DNA of 58,768 bases from NCBI GenBank assembly GCA_902790465.1, contig CADASF010000004.1, forward strand, positions 1 through 58,768, written 5' to 3'. Positions 51,189 through 58,768 of this stretch are shown here, piece after piece (the stretch's first letter is position 1; every line of letters starts with the position of its first letter). The stretch comes from an uncultured bacterium (GTDB lineage Bacteria; Vulcanimicrobiota; CADAWZ01). The position numbers were made by a program, and so were the translations under genes. A model generated the notes under the pieces. That model had not been told where the DNA came from. It saw only the letters and a list, made by a program, of their open reading frames with translations, and did no database searches.

Positions 51189-52271
51189 ATGAGAAAATTT
51201 GGATTTTTTGTCCATCCTCTCGATATGAGAGATGTTGTTAGAATTGCTCCTCAAGCTGAGGGTAAGAGAAGACCACTTGTTGAAAAAATTTTGGAATGGA
51301 CACCTTCACATGAAGTTTCACATATAACAGGATTGAAATGCGCAGATGGAGAGGAAGCAGAAGGTTGGTTTATAGGTATTCCACTTTTGCCTAATCAGAT
51401 AATAGATTTGCCAAAAGATTTTGTTCTTTCAAGACTAAAAGAAGGAGCAGAAATTGCAATAAAAAATGGAGCTCAAATATTAGGACTTGGTGGCTATACA
51501 TCTGTTATTGGAAAAGGTGGAATTGAAATTGCTAACATGGTTCCTGAGATTCCAATGACAAGTGGAAATAGTTGCACTGCTGCCGCTGCTATGGATGCTG
51601 CAGGAAGAGCTGCGGAGAGAATCGGAATCGACATAAAATCAGCAAAACTAGCAGTAGTTGGTGGAAGTGGTTCGATAGGTTCTGTATGTGCTAAAGTATT
51701 GGCAGCAAATGAAGATTTTGCAGAAATAGTTTTGATCGCAAGAAATCAACACAGACTTGAAAAAATTGCAGATGAGATTCACACTGAGACAGGTAAACAT
51801 GTTTTGACTTGTAATTCTGTTGAAGAAGGATTGAAAGATGCAGATATAGTTATTTCTGCAACAAGTTCTTCTGGTGATATAATAAAACCAGAATACATAA
51901 AATCAGGTGCTTTAATATGTGATGTTTCACTTCCACATGATGTTTGCAGAGAAGTTTCGACATTGAGACCAGATGTATTGGTAATAGAAGGTGGATTAAT
52001 GCAAGTTCCTGAGGGAGTTGATTTGGATTACAACTTTGGTTTTGCTCCAGGTATTGCTCTTGCATGTATGACAGAAACTATGGCATTGTGCATGGAAGGT
52101 AGATTTGAAAATTACAGTATTGGAAGAGGACTTCAGATTGAGAAAGTTAAGGAAATATACCAGATAGCCAAAAGACAGGGATTCACTCTCGCAGGTTTCA
52201 GAAGTTTTGAGAGACTTGTAACAGATGAAATGATCGACAATGTAATTAAAGCTATTAAAGGGAGAAAATAA
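51189..52271 (+). CDS. Homologue of cyanobacterial long-chain acyl-ACP reductase
   Basis: A 360-residue Rossmann protein usually auto-named shikimate/quinate dehydrogenase, but its layout is that of acyl-[ACP] reductase (AAR): GLGGYTSVIGKGG near 100, TSGNSCTAA near 124, the dinucleotide loop VVGGSGSIGS (157-166), and LACMTETMAL with Cys293. In cyanobacterial AAR the matching segment (ACFAEAM) holds the catalytic Cys near 294 that forms the acyl-enzyme. The following GRGLQIEKVKEI also matches. It may reduce acyl thioesters to aldehydes with NADPH. No aldehyde-deformylating oxygenase is near, as fits an anaerobe. The next gene starts immediately after its stop. Confidence 0.82.
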   Translation: MRKFGFFVHPLDMRDVVRIAPQAEGKRRPLVEKILEWTPSHEVSHITGLKCADGEEAEGWFIGIPLLPNQIIDLPKDFVLSRLKEGAEIAIKNGAQILGLGGYTSVIGKGGIEIANMVPEIPMTSGNSCTAAAAMDAAGRAAERIGIDIKSAKLAVVGGSGSIGSVCAKVLAANEDFAEIVLIARNQHRLEKIADEIHTETGKHVLTCNSVEEGLKDADIVISATSSSGDIIKPEYIKSGALICDVSLPHDVCREVSTLRPDVLVIEGGLMQVPEGVDLDYNFGFAPGIALACMTETMALCMEGRFENYSIGRGLQIEKVKEIYQIAKRQGFTLAGFRSFERLVTDEMIDNVIKAIKGRK

Positions 52272-53177
52272 GTGAAACACATAGTAAGTGTAAGTCTCGG
52301 AAGTTCAAGAAGAGACCATAAAGCAGAAGTTGAACTTTTGGGCGAAAAATTTTTAATCGAGAGAATAGGTCTTGATGGAGATACAAGAAAAGCTAAAGAT
52401 TTACTTAAAAAACTTGACGGTACTGTCGATGTTATAGGTCTTGGCGGTCTCGATGTATATCTCTATTCAAAACATGGAAAATACGCATTAAGAGAAGGAT
52501 TAAATCTCTTAAATGTATTGAAAAAAACTCCAGCTGTTGATGGAAGTGGATTAAAAAATTCACTTGAAGCAGAAGTCATAAAAACAATAGCAAAAGATGA
52601 AAGATTTCCACTTGATAAAAAACATGTTCTAATGGTTTCAGCTATGGACAGATTTGGAATGGCTGAAGCATTTGTATCTGCTGGTTCAGAAATGATATTT
52701 GGCGATTTGATTTTTTCAATGTCAACAGATAAGCCAATTTATACATTGGAAGAATTAGCTAAATATGCAGATAAATATTTACCTGAAATTTCAAAATTGC
52801 CCCTTGCTTTTATTTATCCACTTGGAAAACATCAAAATGAGCCTTCAAAAAATAAATTTCCAAAATATTATGAGTGGGCCGATTACATAGCTGGAGATTT
52901 CCACTATATAAGAAAATATTTGCCACCAGAGATTAAGGGAAAAGTTATAATAACAAATACTGTTACACAGGCAAATATAAATGATCTAAAAGACAGGGGA
53001 GTTTCATATTTGATAACGACAACTCCAAATTTTGGAGGCAGATCTTTTGGTACAAATGTTCTTGAAGCTGTATTTTTATCTATTCTTCAGAAACCATGGG
53101 AAGAAGTAAAGCCTGAAGATTATCTAAATCTAATAAAACAACTCGGATTAAAGCCGAGAATTGAGAAATTAAATTAA
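52272..53177 (+). CDS. Quinate 5-dehydrogenase-like protein paired with the acyl reductase homologue
   Basis: A 301-residue cytoplasmic protein of a family annotated quinate 5-dehydrogenase, mostly in anaerobic Firmicutes, without good functional proof. Visible are VSVSLGSSRRDHKAEVELLG, IERIGLDGD, VIGLGGLDVYLY, VDGSGLKN, VSAMDRFGMAEAFVSAGSE, AGDFHYIRKY and TNTVTQANI. I see no canonical dinucleotide GxGxxG loop of shikimate dehydrogenases, so the name is doubtful. GTG 52272 begins right after the TAA of the reductase homologue, with GGGAG upstream: strong translational coupling, pointing to a shared complex or consecutive steps. It is followed by greA at 21 bases. Confidence 0.8.
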   Translation: MKHIVSVSLGSSRRDHKAEVELLGEKFLIERIGLDGDTRKAKDLLKKLDGTVDVIGLGGLDVYLYSKHGKYALREGLNLLNVLKKTPAVDGSGLKNSLEAEVIKTIAKDERFPLDKKHVLMVSAMDRFGMAEAFVSAGSEMIFGDLIFSMSTDKPIYTLEELAKYADKYLPEISKLPLAFIYPLGKHQNEPSKNKFPKYYEWADYIAGDFHYIRKYLPPEIKGKVIITNTVTQANINDLKDRGVSYLITTTPNFGGRSFGTNVLEAVFLSILQKPWEEVKPEDYLNLIKQLGLKPRIEKLN

Positions 53178-53198
53178 TTTTTAAGGAAGTGAATAAAA

Positions 53199-53708
53199 AT
53201 GGCAACATCACAGGGAAAGGAAATAATTCTAACAAGAGAAGCATTTGAAAATTGCCAAAAAAAGCTTGATTATTTTAAAACTCACCACAGAAAAGCTGTT
53301 GCAGAGAGAATAAAACTTGCTAAGGAATTCGGTGATCTTTCTGAAAATGCTGAATATGAAGATGCAAAAAATGAACAGGCTTTTATTGAAGGAGAGATTT
53401 TAAATCTTGAAAATACAATAAGATATGCCAAGGTAATTGATGAAAAAGAAGTAATAAGAGACATTGTAAATTTAGGTCTTACTGCATGTATAAGAGATAT
53501 TGAAACAGATGAGACATTTGAAATGACAATAGTTGGCTCTCTTGAATCTGATCCTTCAAATGGGTATATCTCAAATGAATCACCTATAGGAAAGGCCATT
53601 TTGGGTAGAGCTTTAGGAGAAGAAGTTGAAGTTGAAGTTCCAAATGGAAAAGTAATATACAAAATAGAGAAAATTTATCAAAAACAAAAACAATTTGACA
53701 TGGCATAA
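53199..53708 (+). CDS. greA: Transcript cleavage factor GreA
   Basis: A 169-residue GreA. The N-terminal coiled coil (residues 8-80) includes LAKEFGDLSENAEYEDAKNE (tip acidic residues D and E that enter the RNA polymerase channel), and the C-terminal FKBP-like domain contains SNESPIGKAILG. It rescues backtracked RNA polymerase. It is 14 bases before lysS, a pairing seen in many bacteria. ATG 53199 follows AAGGAAGTG. Confidence 0.96.
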   Translation: MATSQGKEIILTREAFENCQKKLDYFKTHHRKAVAERIKLAKEFGDLSENAEYEDAKNEQAFIEGEILNLENTIRYAKVIDEKEVIRDIVNLGLTACIRDIETDETFEMTIVGSLESDPSNGYISNESPIGKAILGRALGEEVEVEVPNGKVIYKIEKIYQKQKQFDMA

Positions 53709-53722
53709 TTTTGGAGGAAGTT

Positions 53723-55219
53723 ATGGAAAAGGAATTACTTCCTGAGTCTCTTCAAGGTGAACAAGAACTTGAGAGAGTTAAAAATATGGAAGCTGTAAAA
53801 GAAACGGGGGCAGACCCTTATGGTCAACAATACAACAGAACAGACACAGCTTCTTCAGTAAGAGGAAAATTTGCTGATATAGAAGAAGGCGTAGAAAGTG
53901 AAGAATCAGTTTCAGTAGCAGGGAGAATAACTGCAATTCGTTCACATGGCAAGACATCGTTCATGACCTTTGCAGATGTAACTGGAACTCTTCAAGTATA
54001 TCTTAGAAAAGATGTTTTGGGCGAAGAAAAATTTGCTCAAATGAAACTAATCGACTTGGGAGATATAATTGGTTTTACAGGAAAGATTTTTAAAACAAAA
54101 ACTGGTGAATTGACAGTTTTTGCAAAAGGATTTGAATTCTTGTCAAAATCACTTCACCCAATGCCAGAAAAATGGCATGGTTTAAAAGATGTTGAAGTAA
54201 AATATCGTCGTCGTTATCTCGATTTGATAACAGATGAAAAATCAAGAAATACATTTATTTTGAGAAGTAAGATAATTGCTTCAATGAGAAATCTTCTAAA
54301 CTCAAAGGGATTTTTTGAAATGGAAACCCCTTGTATGTCATCATTGGCAGGAGGAGCTGCTGCAAGACCATTTATAACACACCACAACGCATTAGATATA
54401 GATATGTATCTCAGAATTGCAACAGAGTTACATTTAAAAAGATGTCTTGTCGGTGGTCTTGAAAAAGTATATGAAATAGGTCGTCTTTTCAGAAATGAAG
54501 GACTTGACACAAGACACAATCCAGAATTCACAACTATAGAATTGTATGAAGCATATTCTGACTATAAGGGAATGATGGATTTAGCTGAGGAGATCTTCAG
54601 GGATGCAGCAAATGTAGTTGGTGCAGGCGATACAATTATGTATCAGGGGCAGGAGATCTCAATCAAAGCTCCATTTGCACGCTTGACAATGGACGAAGCA
54701 CTTCAAAAATGGGGAAATATCTCAATAGCTGATTTAAGAAACGAAGAAAAAGCTCTTGAAATTGCAAAGCAATACAAAATTGCTTACAAAAAGGGCGATC
54801 CAATAGGTCATTTGATTGACAAAGTATTTGAAGCAGTTGCAGAACCTCATTTGGTCAATCCAACATTTATAACAGATTATCCAATAGAGATTTCTCCACT
54901 TGCAAAAAAGCAAAAAGAAGACCCAACACTTACATATAGATTTGAATTGTTTATCTGTAATATGGAATTTGCTAATGCTTTTTCTGAATTAAACGATCCT
55001 ATTGATCAAAGAGAAAGATTTATGGCACAGGCAAAACTCAAAGCCTGTGGCGATGAAGAAGCACATGTACTTGATGAAGACTTCTTATTAGCTCTTGAAT
55101 ATGGAATGCCACCTGCAGGAGGTATGGGAATCGGAATTGACAGAATGATAATGTTATTCACAGATTCAGCTTCAATAAGAGATGTCATTCTCTTCCCGAC
55201 CATGAAAGTTATAGATTAG
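53723..55219 (+). CDS. lysS: Lysyl-tRNA synthetase, class II
   Basis: A 498-residue LysS. An N-terminal OB-fold anticodon-binding domain (about 55-160: VAGRITAIRSHGKTSFM) precedes the class II core with FMETPCM-like motif 1 (FFEMETPCMS), motif 2 FRNEGLDTRHNPEFT and motif 3 GMGIGIDRMIML. It charges tRNA-Lys. ATG 53723 follows TTGGAGGAAG; the in-frame TTG at 53711 is part of that site. It closes the greA operon and is followed by a strong terminator. Confidence 0.97.
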   Translation: MEKELLPESLQGEQELERVKNMEAVKETGADPYGQQYNRTDTASSVRGKFADIEEGVESEESVSVAGRITAIRSHGKTSFMTFADVTGTLQVYLRKDVLGEEKFAQMKLIDLGDIIGFTGKIFKTKTGELTVFAKGFEFLSKSLHPMPEKWHGLKDVEVKYRRRYLDLITDEKSRNTFILRSKIIASMRNLLNSKGFFEMETPCMSSLAGGAAARPFITHHNALDIDMYLRIATELHLKRCLVGGLEKVYEIGRLFRNEGLDTRHNPEFTTIELYEAYSDYKGMMDLAEEIFRDAANVVGAGDTIMYQGQEISIKAPFARLTMDEALQKWGNISIADLRNEEKALEIAKQYKIAYKKGDPIGHLIDKVFEAVAEPHLVNPTFITDYPIEISPLAKKQKEDPTLTYRFELFICNMEFANAFSELNDPIDQRERFMAQAKLKACGDEEAHVLDEDFLLALEYGMPPAGGMGIGIDRMIMLFTDSASIRDVILFPTMKVID

Positions 55220-55237
55220 ATTTTTGGGTAATTCACA

Positions 55238-55277
55238 AATCCTCTTTATCTAAAAAATTGATAAAGGGGATTTTTTA
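55238..55277 (+). terminator. Intrinsic terminator of lysS
   Basis: AATCCTCTTTATC / GATAAAGGGGATT stem followed by TTTTT, 19 bases after the stop. Confidence 0.9.
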
Positions 55278-55289
55278 TTTCTAAAAATT

Positions 55290-55309
55290 AACTTGTTGTG
55301 ATAGTTGAT
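55290..55309. repeat. Solo end of the 28.9-kb inverted-repeat element
   Basis: AACTTGTTGTGATAGTTGAT matches 29079-29098 at 19 of 20 bases. Confidence 0.6.
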
Positions 55310-55359
55310 TAATATTTTAGTTATCAAAAAAAAATCAAATAGCACTTATTTTCCAAACA

Positions 55360-55477
55360 GGCTCTATTTAGGGGACGATGTCATTGCGAGGGAGCTATGC
55401 GACCGTGGCAATCTCAACCACTTAATTTTAATTTAGCAATTTATTAAAAAGATAATAATCTCATTCTAAATAGAGCC
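55360..55477. repeat. 118-bp element with 12-bp terminal inverted repeats and a REP-like core (copy C)
   Basis: GGCTCTATTTAG (55360-55371) and CTAAATAGAGCC (55466-55477) are perfect inverted repeats. Between them, 55379-55415 (TGTCATTGCGAGGGAGC... GGCAATCTC) is the inverted form of the core of copy A at 37071-37105. Confidence 0.65.
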
Positions 55478-55503
55478 GATCGATTTAATTTTTAAGTGAA
55501 TAA

Positions 55504-55640
55504 TAATATTATTTCAAATTTTGGTTTTATTTACTGCCCTTAATAAAATTATAGTGCTAAATTATAGTTTTCTGCGTTAAAAATTAATTTGCAAAATCCA
55601 AAAGTCAATAAATGACTTTTGGTAATTTGAAATAATATTA
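55504..55640. mobile_element. 137-bp MITE-like element with 17-bp perfect inverted repeats
   Basis: TAATATTATTTCAAATT at 55504-55520 and its exact reverse complement at 55624-55640. A perfect 10-bp hairpin CCAAAAGTCA / TGACTTTTGG sits at 55598-55622. It separates two blocks (55464-55502 and 55647-55740) that are adjacent in copy A at 37015-37157, so it appears to have inserted into such a repeat. Together these elements fill the gene-free gap 55220-55735. Confidence 0.65.
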
Positions 55641-55646
55641 TAAAAT

Positions 55647-55740
55647 TTACAGGCTTAGATTGCCACGGCTACGCCTCGCAATGACAAAGTGGCAGTATAC
55701 AGGCATATATTGGATAGTTTATAGCAACTTTTTATTTACT
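55647..55740. repeat. REP-like intergenic repeat, copy B, running into the restriction gene
   Basis: Matches 37059-37157 almost exactly apart from the shortened central palindrome. Its last bases cover the stop codon (55736-55738) of the MmeI-like gene, where similarity to copy A ends. Confidence 0.75.
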
Positions 55741-58549
55741 CCCTCGTCAGCGTTTGGTACAGCTTCATTAATTCTGCGACGCAGTCGGATTCGGTCATTT
55801 TTATTGAAAATCCATATGCTTCCATTACTGCTTTGTCGTTTTGTTGATGTGCTTTGCGGAGTTCTGGTGGCATAGTCAATTCATCATACAGATCGGCTAA
55901 TGAGCTGTTGGGATACAATGCCCTTGCATTCAAGATCTCTTGGGCGGTTTTTTCTATTTTCTCTTTAATTTTTTCAAAATTAAGGAGCGAATTTTTCCTT
56001 AGGGAAGATTCAGCTCCTACATTCGTAGGAGAAAAAACAAAGGGCCAAGGAAAGTTGTTATATACAATCCCCCCTGAATATCTATAATCACTTTTTATTC
56101 TTCCACCTACTATTCTCATCCAAGCATTATGAACATTAGATGTCAAAATTCCAAATGTGTAAAGTGAAGCATTTGATATAGTAAAGTTCGCATCACTTGC
56201 TATAACATCTTTTGATACATAACCTATTGGAATATATCGCCTATTTTCTGAGCTATGCCGTGGAATAAGTAAATAATCTGTTTCAGGTTGTCTTATCTCT
56301 CCAAAAAGTGTCGGAGTATCTGCTAAAATAACAGTCTGTGGTCTTGTGCTTTGTCTTCTAAATTCTGCAACAGCTCTTACCCTTTGCATTATAATTTTTG
56401 ATTTCTTTATTTTTTCAGGTGAAACATCTTTTAGCCAAAGACACCAACGCTTTTTATTTTGCAAAAAATCTGCACTTCCCAAATATTGTCTTATCATTTC
56501 GGCATTTGCAGGATTTTCAGCAAGCAGTTCATCGACATTTTCCTTTTCTAAAATCAAATTTCCGTCATCTATTGCCATACTTCCAAATTTTATTTCTTGG
56601 ACATCACAAATTGGGGTCTTTCTATTTTCCAATAATATAGAAGGAGCTTCTACTAAATATGGATTAATATTTTCTGCAACTATTGATTGAACTTCATTTG
56701 GATATATTTTTTTAGTTATTGTAGATTTTTTTCCAAATCCAATTATTACACAGTAAACACTTGCTTTTTCTTTTGATTCACTATTCCATTTAAAACTGCG
56801 ATATGCAAAATTAATTTTTATGTCATTTTCAAGCAAAAATCTTCCAAAAATTGGGACTTGTTCGCCTTGTGTTATTGAATTTGTGGATACAAAAGAACAT
56901 TGAATATTTGTATTATCTATAAAATCAGAGGCTTTTTTATACCATCCCGTTACATAGTCAAGATTGTTAATCCCTTTAAATTTTTTTCCAAACAAATCTG
57001 TAAGTTCTGCCTTCTGCTCTTTTGTCTGCTCTTTTTTGCCCACAAATGGAGGATTGCCCATTATGTAATTTAAATTTTTGGGATCGATGACATCTTCCCA
57101 AGCGATTTTTAGGGCATTTCCCTCAACAATATTTGCGTAAGACTTTAAAGGCAAAAAGTTTAAATGTGCGTGGATAATACTTTCCGTCTTTTTCATCATT
57201 TGACTTTCGGCAATCCAAAGAGCGGTTTTGGCAACAGTTACGGCAAAGTCGTTAATCTCGATTCCGTAAAATTGGCTGATTGATACCTCAATGGGCATTA
57301 TGTCCTCAGTTCCAATCATCACTTGACCTTTGAACAAAATCGCAAGTGCCTCATTTTCGAGGGTTCGCAGGGACATATAAGTCTCTGTCAAAAAATTTCC
57401 AGAACCGCAGGCAGGATCTAAAAATTTTAGGCTCGCCAACTTGTGCTGAAAATCTTTTAGCTTGTTCTTTTTTGTACGCTCAATAGAAATATTTTTTATC
57501 TCATCAAGTTCTTTTTTGAGGTCATCGAGGAAAAGCGGATCGATAACCTTGTGAATATTTTCAATGCTTGTGTAGTGCATTCCACCACTTCGCCTTGTCT
57601 CTGGGTTCAATGTGCTTTCAAAAACAGCCCCAAAAATTGTTGGCGAAATCTCAGACCAATCAAAATCATCACTTGCTTTTGCCAAAAGCAAACTTTTTAT
57701 CTTATCCGTAAATTGCGGAATCTCTATGTTTTCATCACTGAAAAGCCCACCATTTACATAAGGAAAGGCTTTTAAATCTTTATCAAGATAAGGGTCTCTG
57801 TTTTCAGGCTCTGTATCTAAAATTTTAAATAAATCAATTAGCCCTCTTCTAATATCTCTTACTTCAAAGCGTGCTAAATAATCGTGAAACATGCTGTGAT
57901 AACCAAAAATGCCTGCGTCTTCGGCATAGAGGCAAAAAACAAGGCGGACACAGAGCATATTTAACGATTTTAGGCTGTGTTCATTCGTCGGATCGATGTA
58001 CTGCTTCAAAAATTCGTCATAAAGTAAGCCGACAATTTCACCTGCTTTTATAGAAAGTTCCATTTCACGCTTCAGGTGAACATTTTCAGTCTCAACTAAA
58101 AACGAAAGGCGATAGTAATCCTTTTCGAGGTTTTCAAGAAGTATCTCTTCAGGCTCACCTTTTGGATTTTCCATATCATAGACGAGAAATTTTTCAAAAT
58201 TACAGGTAACAACAAATCGAGGGTGTTTGGAAACTGGCAATTCGGTAATGTACCTTTTAGCCTGCTGAAAAGGATTTAATAGCGTTCCGTCCGACTGGCG
58301 AATCGCTTCTTTTAAATTTTTTCCAAGACCTTTTTGTTCAATTAAAACCTTCGTTTCAGGAATGTAGGCATCAATAAAACTTGTATGACCAAGAAAAACT
58401 CTATTTTCAAAACTTATCCACTTTTCAGGTTCTTTAACATCAAAAATATCACGAAGTAAAGAAAGCCAAAATATTTGACTTTCTCCCTTTTCATAACCTC
58501 TGCCTTTCCACTCCTCGGCAAATTTTCTCGCTCTTTCCTTTATGTCCAT
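55736..58549 (-). CDS. MmeI-like type IIL restriction-modification enzyme
   Basis: A 937-residue single-chain restriction enzyme, methyltransferase and specificity protein. The N-terminal PD-(D/E)XK nuclease is seen as FIDAYIPETKVLIEQKG (Asp60, Glu71, Lys73). A helical linker leads to the gamma-class N6-adenine methyltransferase with motif I FLDPACGSGNFL (377-387) and motif IV NPPF (499-502). The C-terminal ~300 residues fit the target-recognition region. Length matches the MmeI group (about 900-950). It would methylate one strand of its site and cut at a distance. All motifs are intact. It lies between repeats, consistent with transfer as a unit. ATG 58549 follows GAGGGAC. Confidence 0.92.
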   Translation of the reverse strand: MDIKERARKFAEEWKGRGYEKGESQIFWLSLLRDIFDVKEPEKWISFENRVFLGHTSFIDAYIPETKVLIEQKGLGKNLKEAIRQSDGTLLNPFQQAKRYITELPVSKHPRFVVTCNFEKFLVYDMENPKGEPEEILLENLEKDYYRLSFLVETENVHLKREMELSIKAGEIVGLLYDEFLKQYIDPTNEHSLKSLNMLCVRLVFCLYAEDAGIFGYHSMFHDYLARFEVRDIRRGLIDLFKILDTEPENRDPYLDKDLKAFPYVNGGLFSDENIEIPQFTDKIKSLLLAKASDDFDWSEISPTIFGAVFESTLNPETRRSGGMHYTSIENIHKVIDPLFLDDLKKELDEIKNISIERTKKNKLKDFQHKLASLKFLDPACGSGNFLTETYMSLRTLENEALAILFKGQVMIGTEDIMPIEVSISQFYGIEINDFAVTVAKTALWIAESQMMKKTESIIHAHLNFLPLKSYANIVEGNALKIAWEDVIDPKNLNYIMGNPPFVGKKEQTKEQKAELTDLFGKKFKGINNLDYVTGWYKKASDFIDNTNIQCSFVSTNSITQGEQVPIFGRFLLENDIKINFAYRSFKWNSESKEKASVYCVIIGFGKKSTITKKIYPNEVQSIVAENINPYLVEAPSILLENRKTPICDVQEIKFGSMAIDDGNLILEKENVDELLAENPANAEMIRQYLGSADFLQNKKRWCLWLKDVSPEKIKKSKIIMQRVRAVAEFRRQSTRPQTVILADTPTLFGEIRQPETDYLLIPRHSSENRRYIPIGYVSKDVIASDANFTISNASLYTFGILTSNVHNAWMRIVGGRIKSDYRYSGGIVYNNFPWPFVFSPTNVGAESSLRKNSLLNFEKIKEKIEKTAQEILNARALYPNSSLADLYDELTMPPELRKAHQQNDKAVMEAYGFSIKMTESDCVAELMKLYQTLTRE

Positions 58550-58768
58550 AGTCCGTCCCTCGTCGTCAGTTGTCGTCCGTTGTTTGTTGTGTGTGTTTTT
58601 GGTTAATTTCTATATCTTCTCTTTAAATTCTTTCTTTATAAACTCTTTTTATAAAATAAACAAGTAAACAAACTTTTTGGGTATAAGTTAATGAACGATA
58701 TGTTTTTTTTCCATAGTAGTTTCTTGCAATTAGAACTATATATGCGGAAAAAAAAGAACTAGTGAATA

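Noticed and set aside
58550-58768. Gene or control element upstream of the restriction gene
   Set aside because: AT-rich sequence with GTC/TTG-rich short repeats near 58560 but no frame, hairpin or recognisable controller-protein box.

Overview
The window is 58.8 kb of AT-rich DNA (roughly 30% GC by eye) from a bacterial chromosome. It holds 48 complete protein genes, the last codons of one more, and one tRNA gene. Starts are ATG, GTG and quite often TTG behind clear Shine-Dalgarno sites, and many intergenic gaps hold strong intrinsic terminators. Lipoprotein signals, an HtrA protease, a heptose-bisphosphate phosphatase (GmhB type) and a PilT pair suggest an envelope with exported proteins, probably diderm, with type IV pili. 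No oxygen-dependent enzyme was recognised, and a radical SAM enzyme is present, which fits an anaerobe. I cannot name the phylum. Core genes (clpB, lysS, greA, dusB, fba, DAHP synthase, cca-like, tRNA-Trp) show this is chromosome, not plasmid or phage.

Layout. 1-5.7 kb: a Ter stress operon with three TerD paralogues, one TerA-like protein and a type-II Ca2+ P-type ATPase. 5.8-11 kb: a DsrE-like protein, a dolichol-phosphate-mannose-synthase-like glycosyltransferase, HtrA and an arginyl-tRNA synthetase homologue that has lost its signature motifs, then a small conserved protein and a metallo-beta-lactamase-fold hydrolase. 11-13.7 kb (minus): a Ser/Thr kinase with a Ser-rich exported tail, plus a DUF3795 protein. 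13.9-20.6 kb: leucyl aminopeptidase, penicillin-acylase-family hydrolase, ClpB. 20.7-28.8 kb (minus): AAA-ATPase/PD-(D/E)XK protein, a giant Ig-like/leucine-rich-repeat lipoprotein, MobA-like and CCA-like nucleotidyltransferases. 29-37 kb: zinc macrodomain operon, DAHP synthase, aldolase, a DA1-like peptidase, two PilT-family ATPases, DusB, tRNA-Trp. 37-41.6 kb (minus): an ABC ATPase with an extraordinary charged tail, a B12-binding radical SAM protein and an NlpC/P60 hydrolase. 41.9-48.6 kb: processive glycosyltransferase, low-complexity protein, lipoprotein nitroreductase, ankyrin protein, GmhB, sirtuin, and a two-gene cassette with a novel four-fold W-x9-S-L repeat. 48.7-55.2 kb: class-III aminotransferase, SRPBCC protein, a homologue of cyanobacterial acyl-ACP reductase, a quinate-5-dehydrogenase-like protein, GreA and LysS. 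55.7-58.5 kb (minus): an MmeI-like single-chain restriction-modification enzyme.

The most promising undescribed signals are: (1) a duplicated ~45-nt motif (41-100 and 9946-9996) that could fold as RNA, with a compensatory base-pair change, each copy just after a stop codon and about 100 nt before the next start; (2) the acyl-ACP-reductase-like gene with its catalytic-type Cys kept, next to an aminotransferase, an SRPBCC protein and a partner dehydrogenase-like protein, with no aldehyde-deformylating oxygenase; (3) the degenerate ArgS homologue; (4) the W-x9-S-L repeat protein and its membrane partner; (5) terminator-like hairpins in both leaders of a divergent gene pair; and (6) several families of small palindromic mobile-like repeats in the gaps near 5.7, 28.9, 37.0, 50.6 and 55.5 kb.
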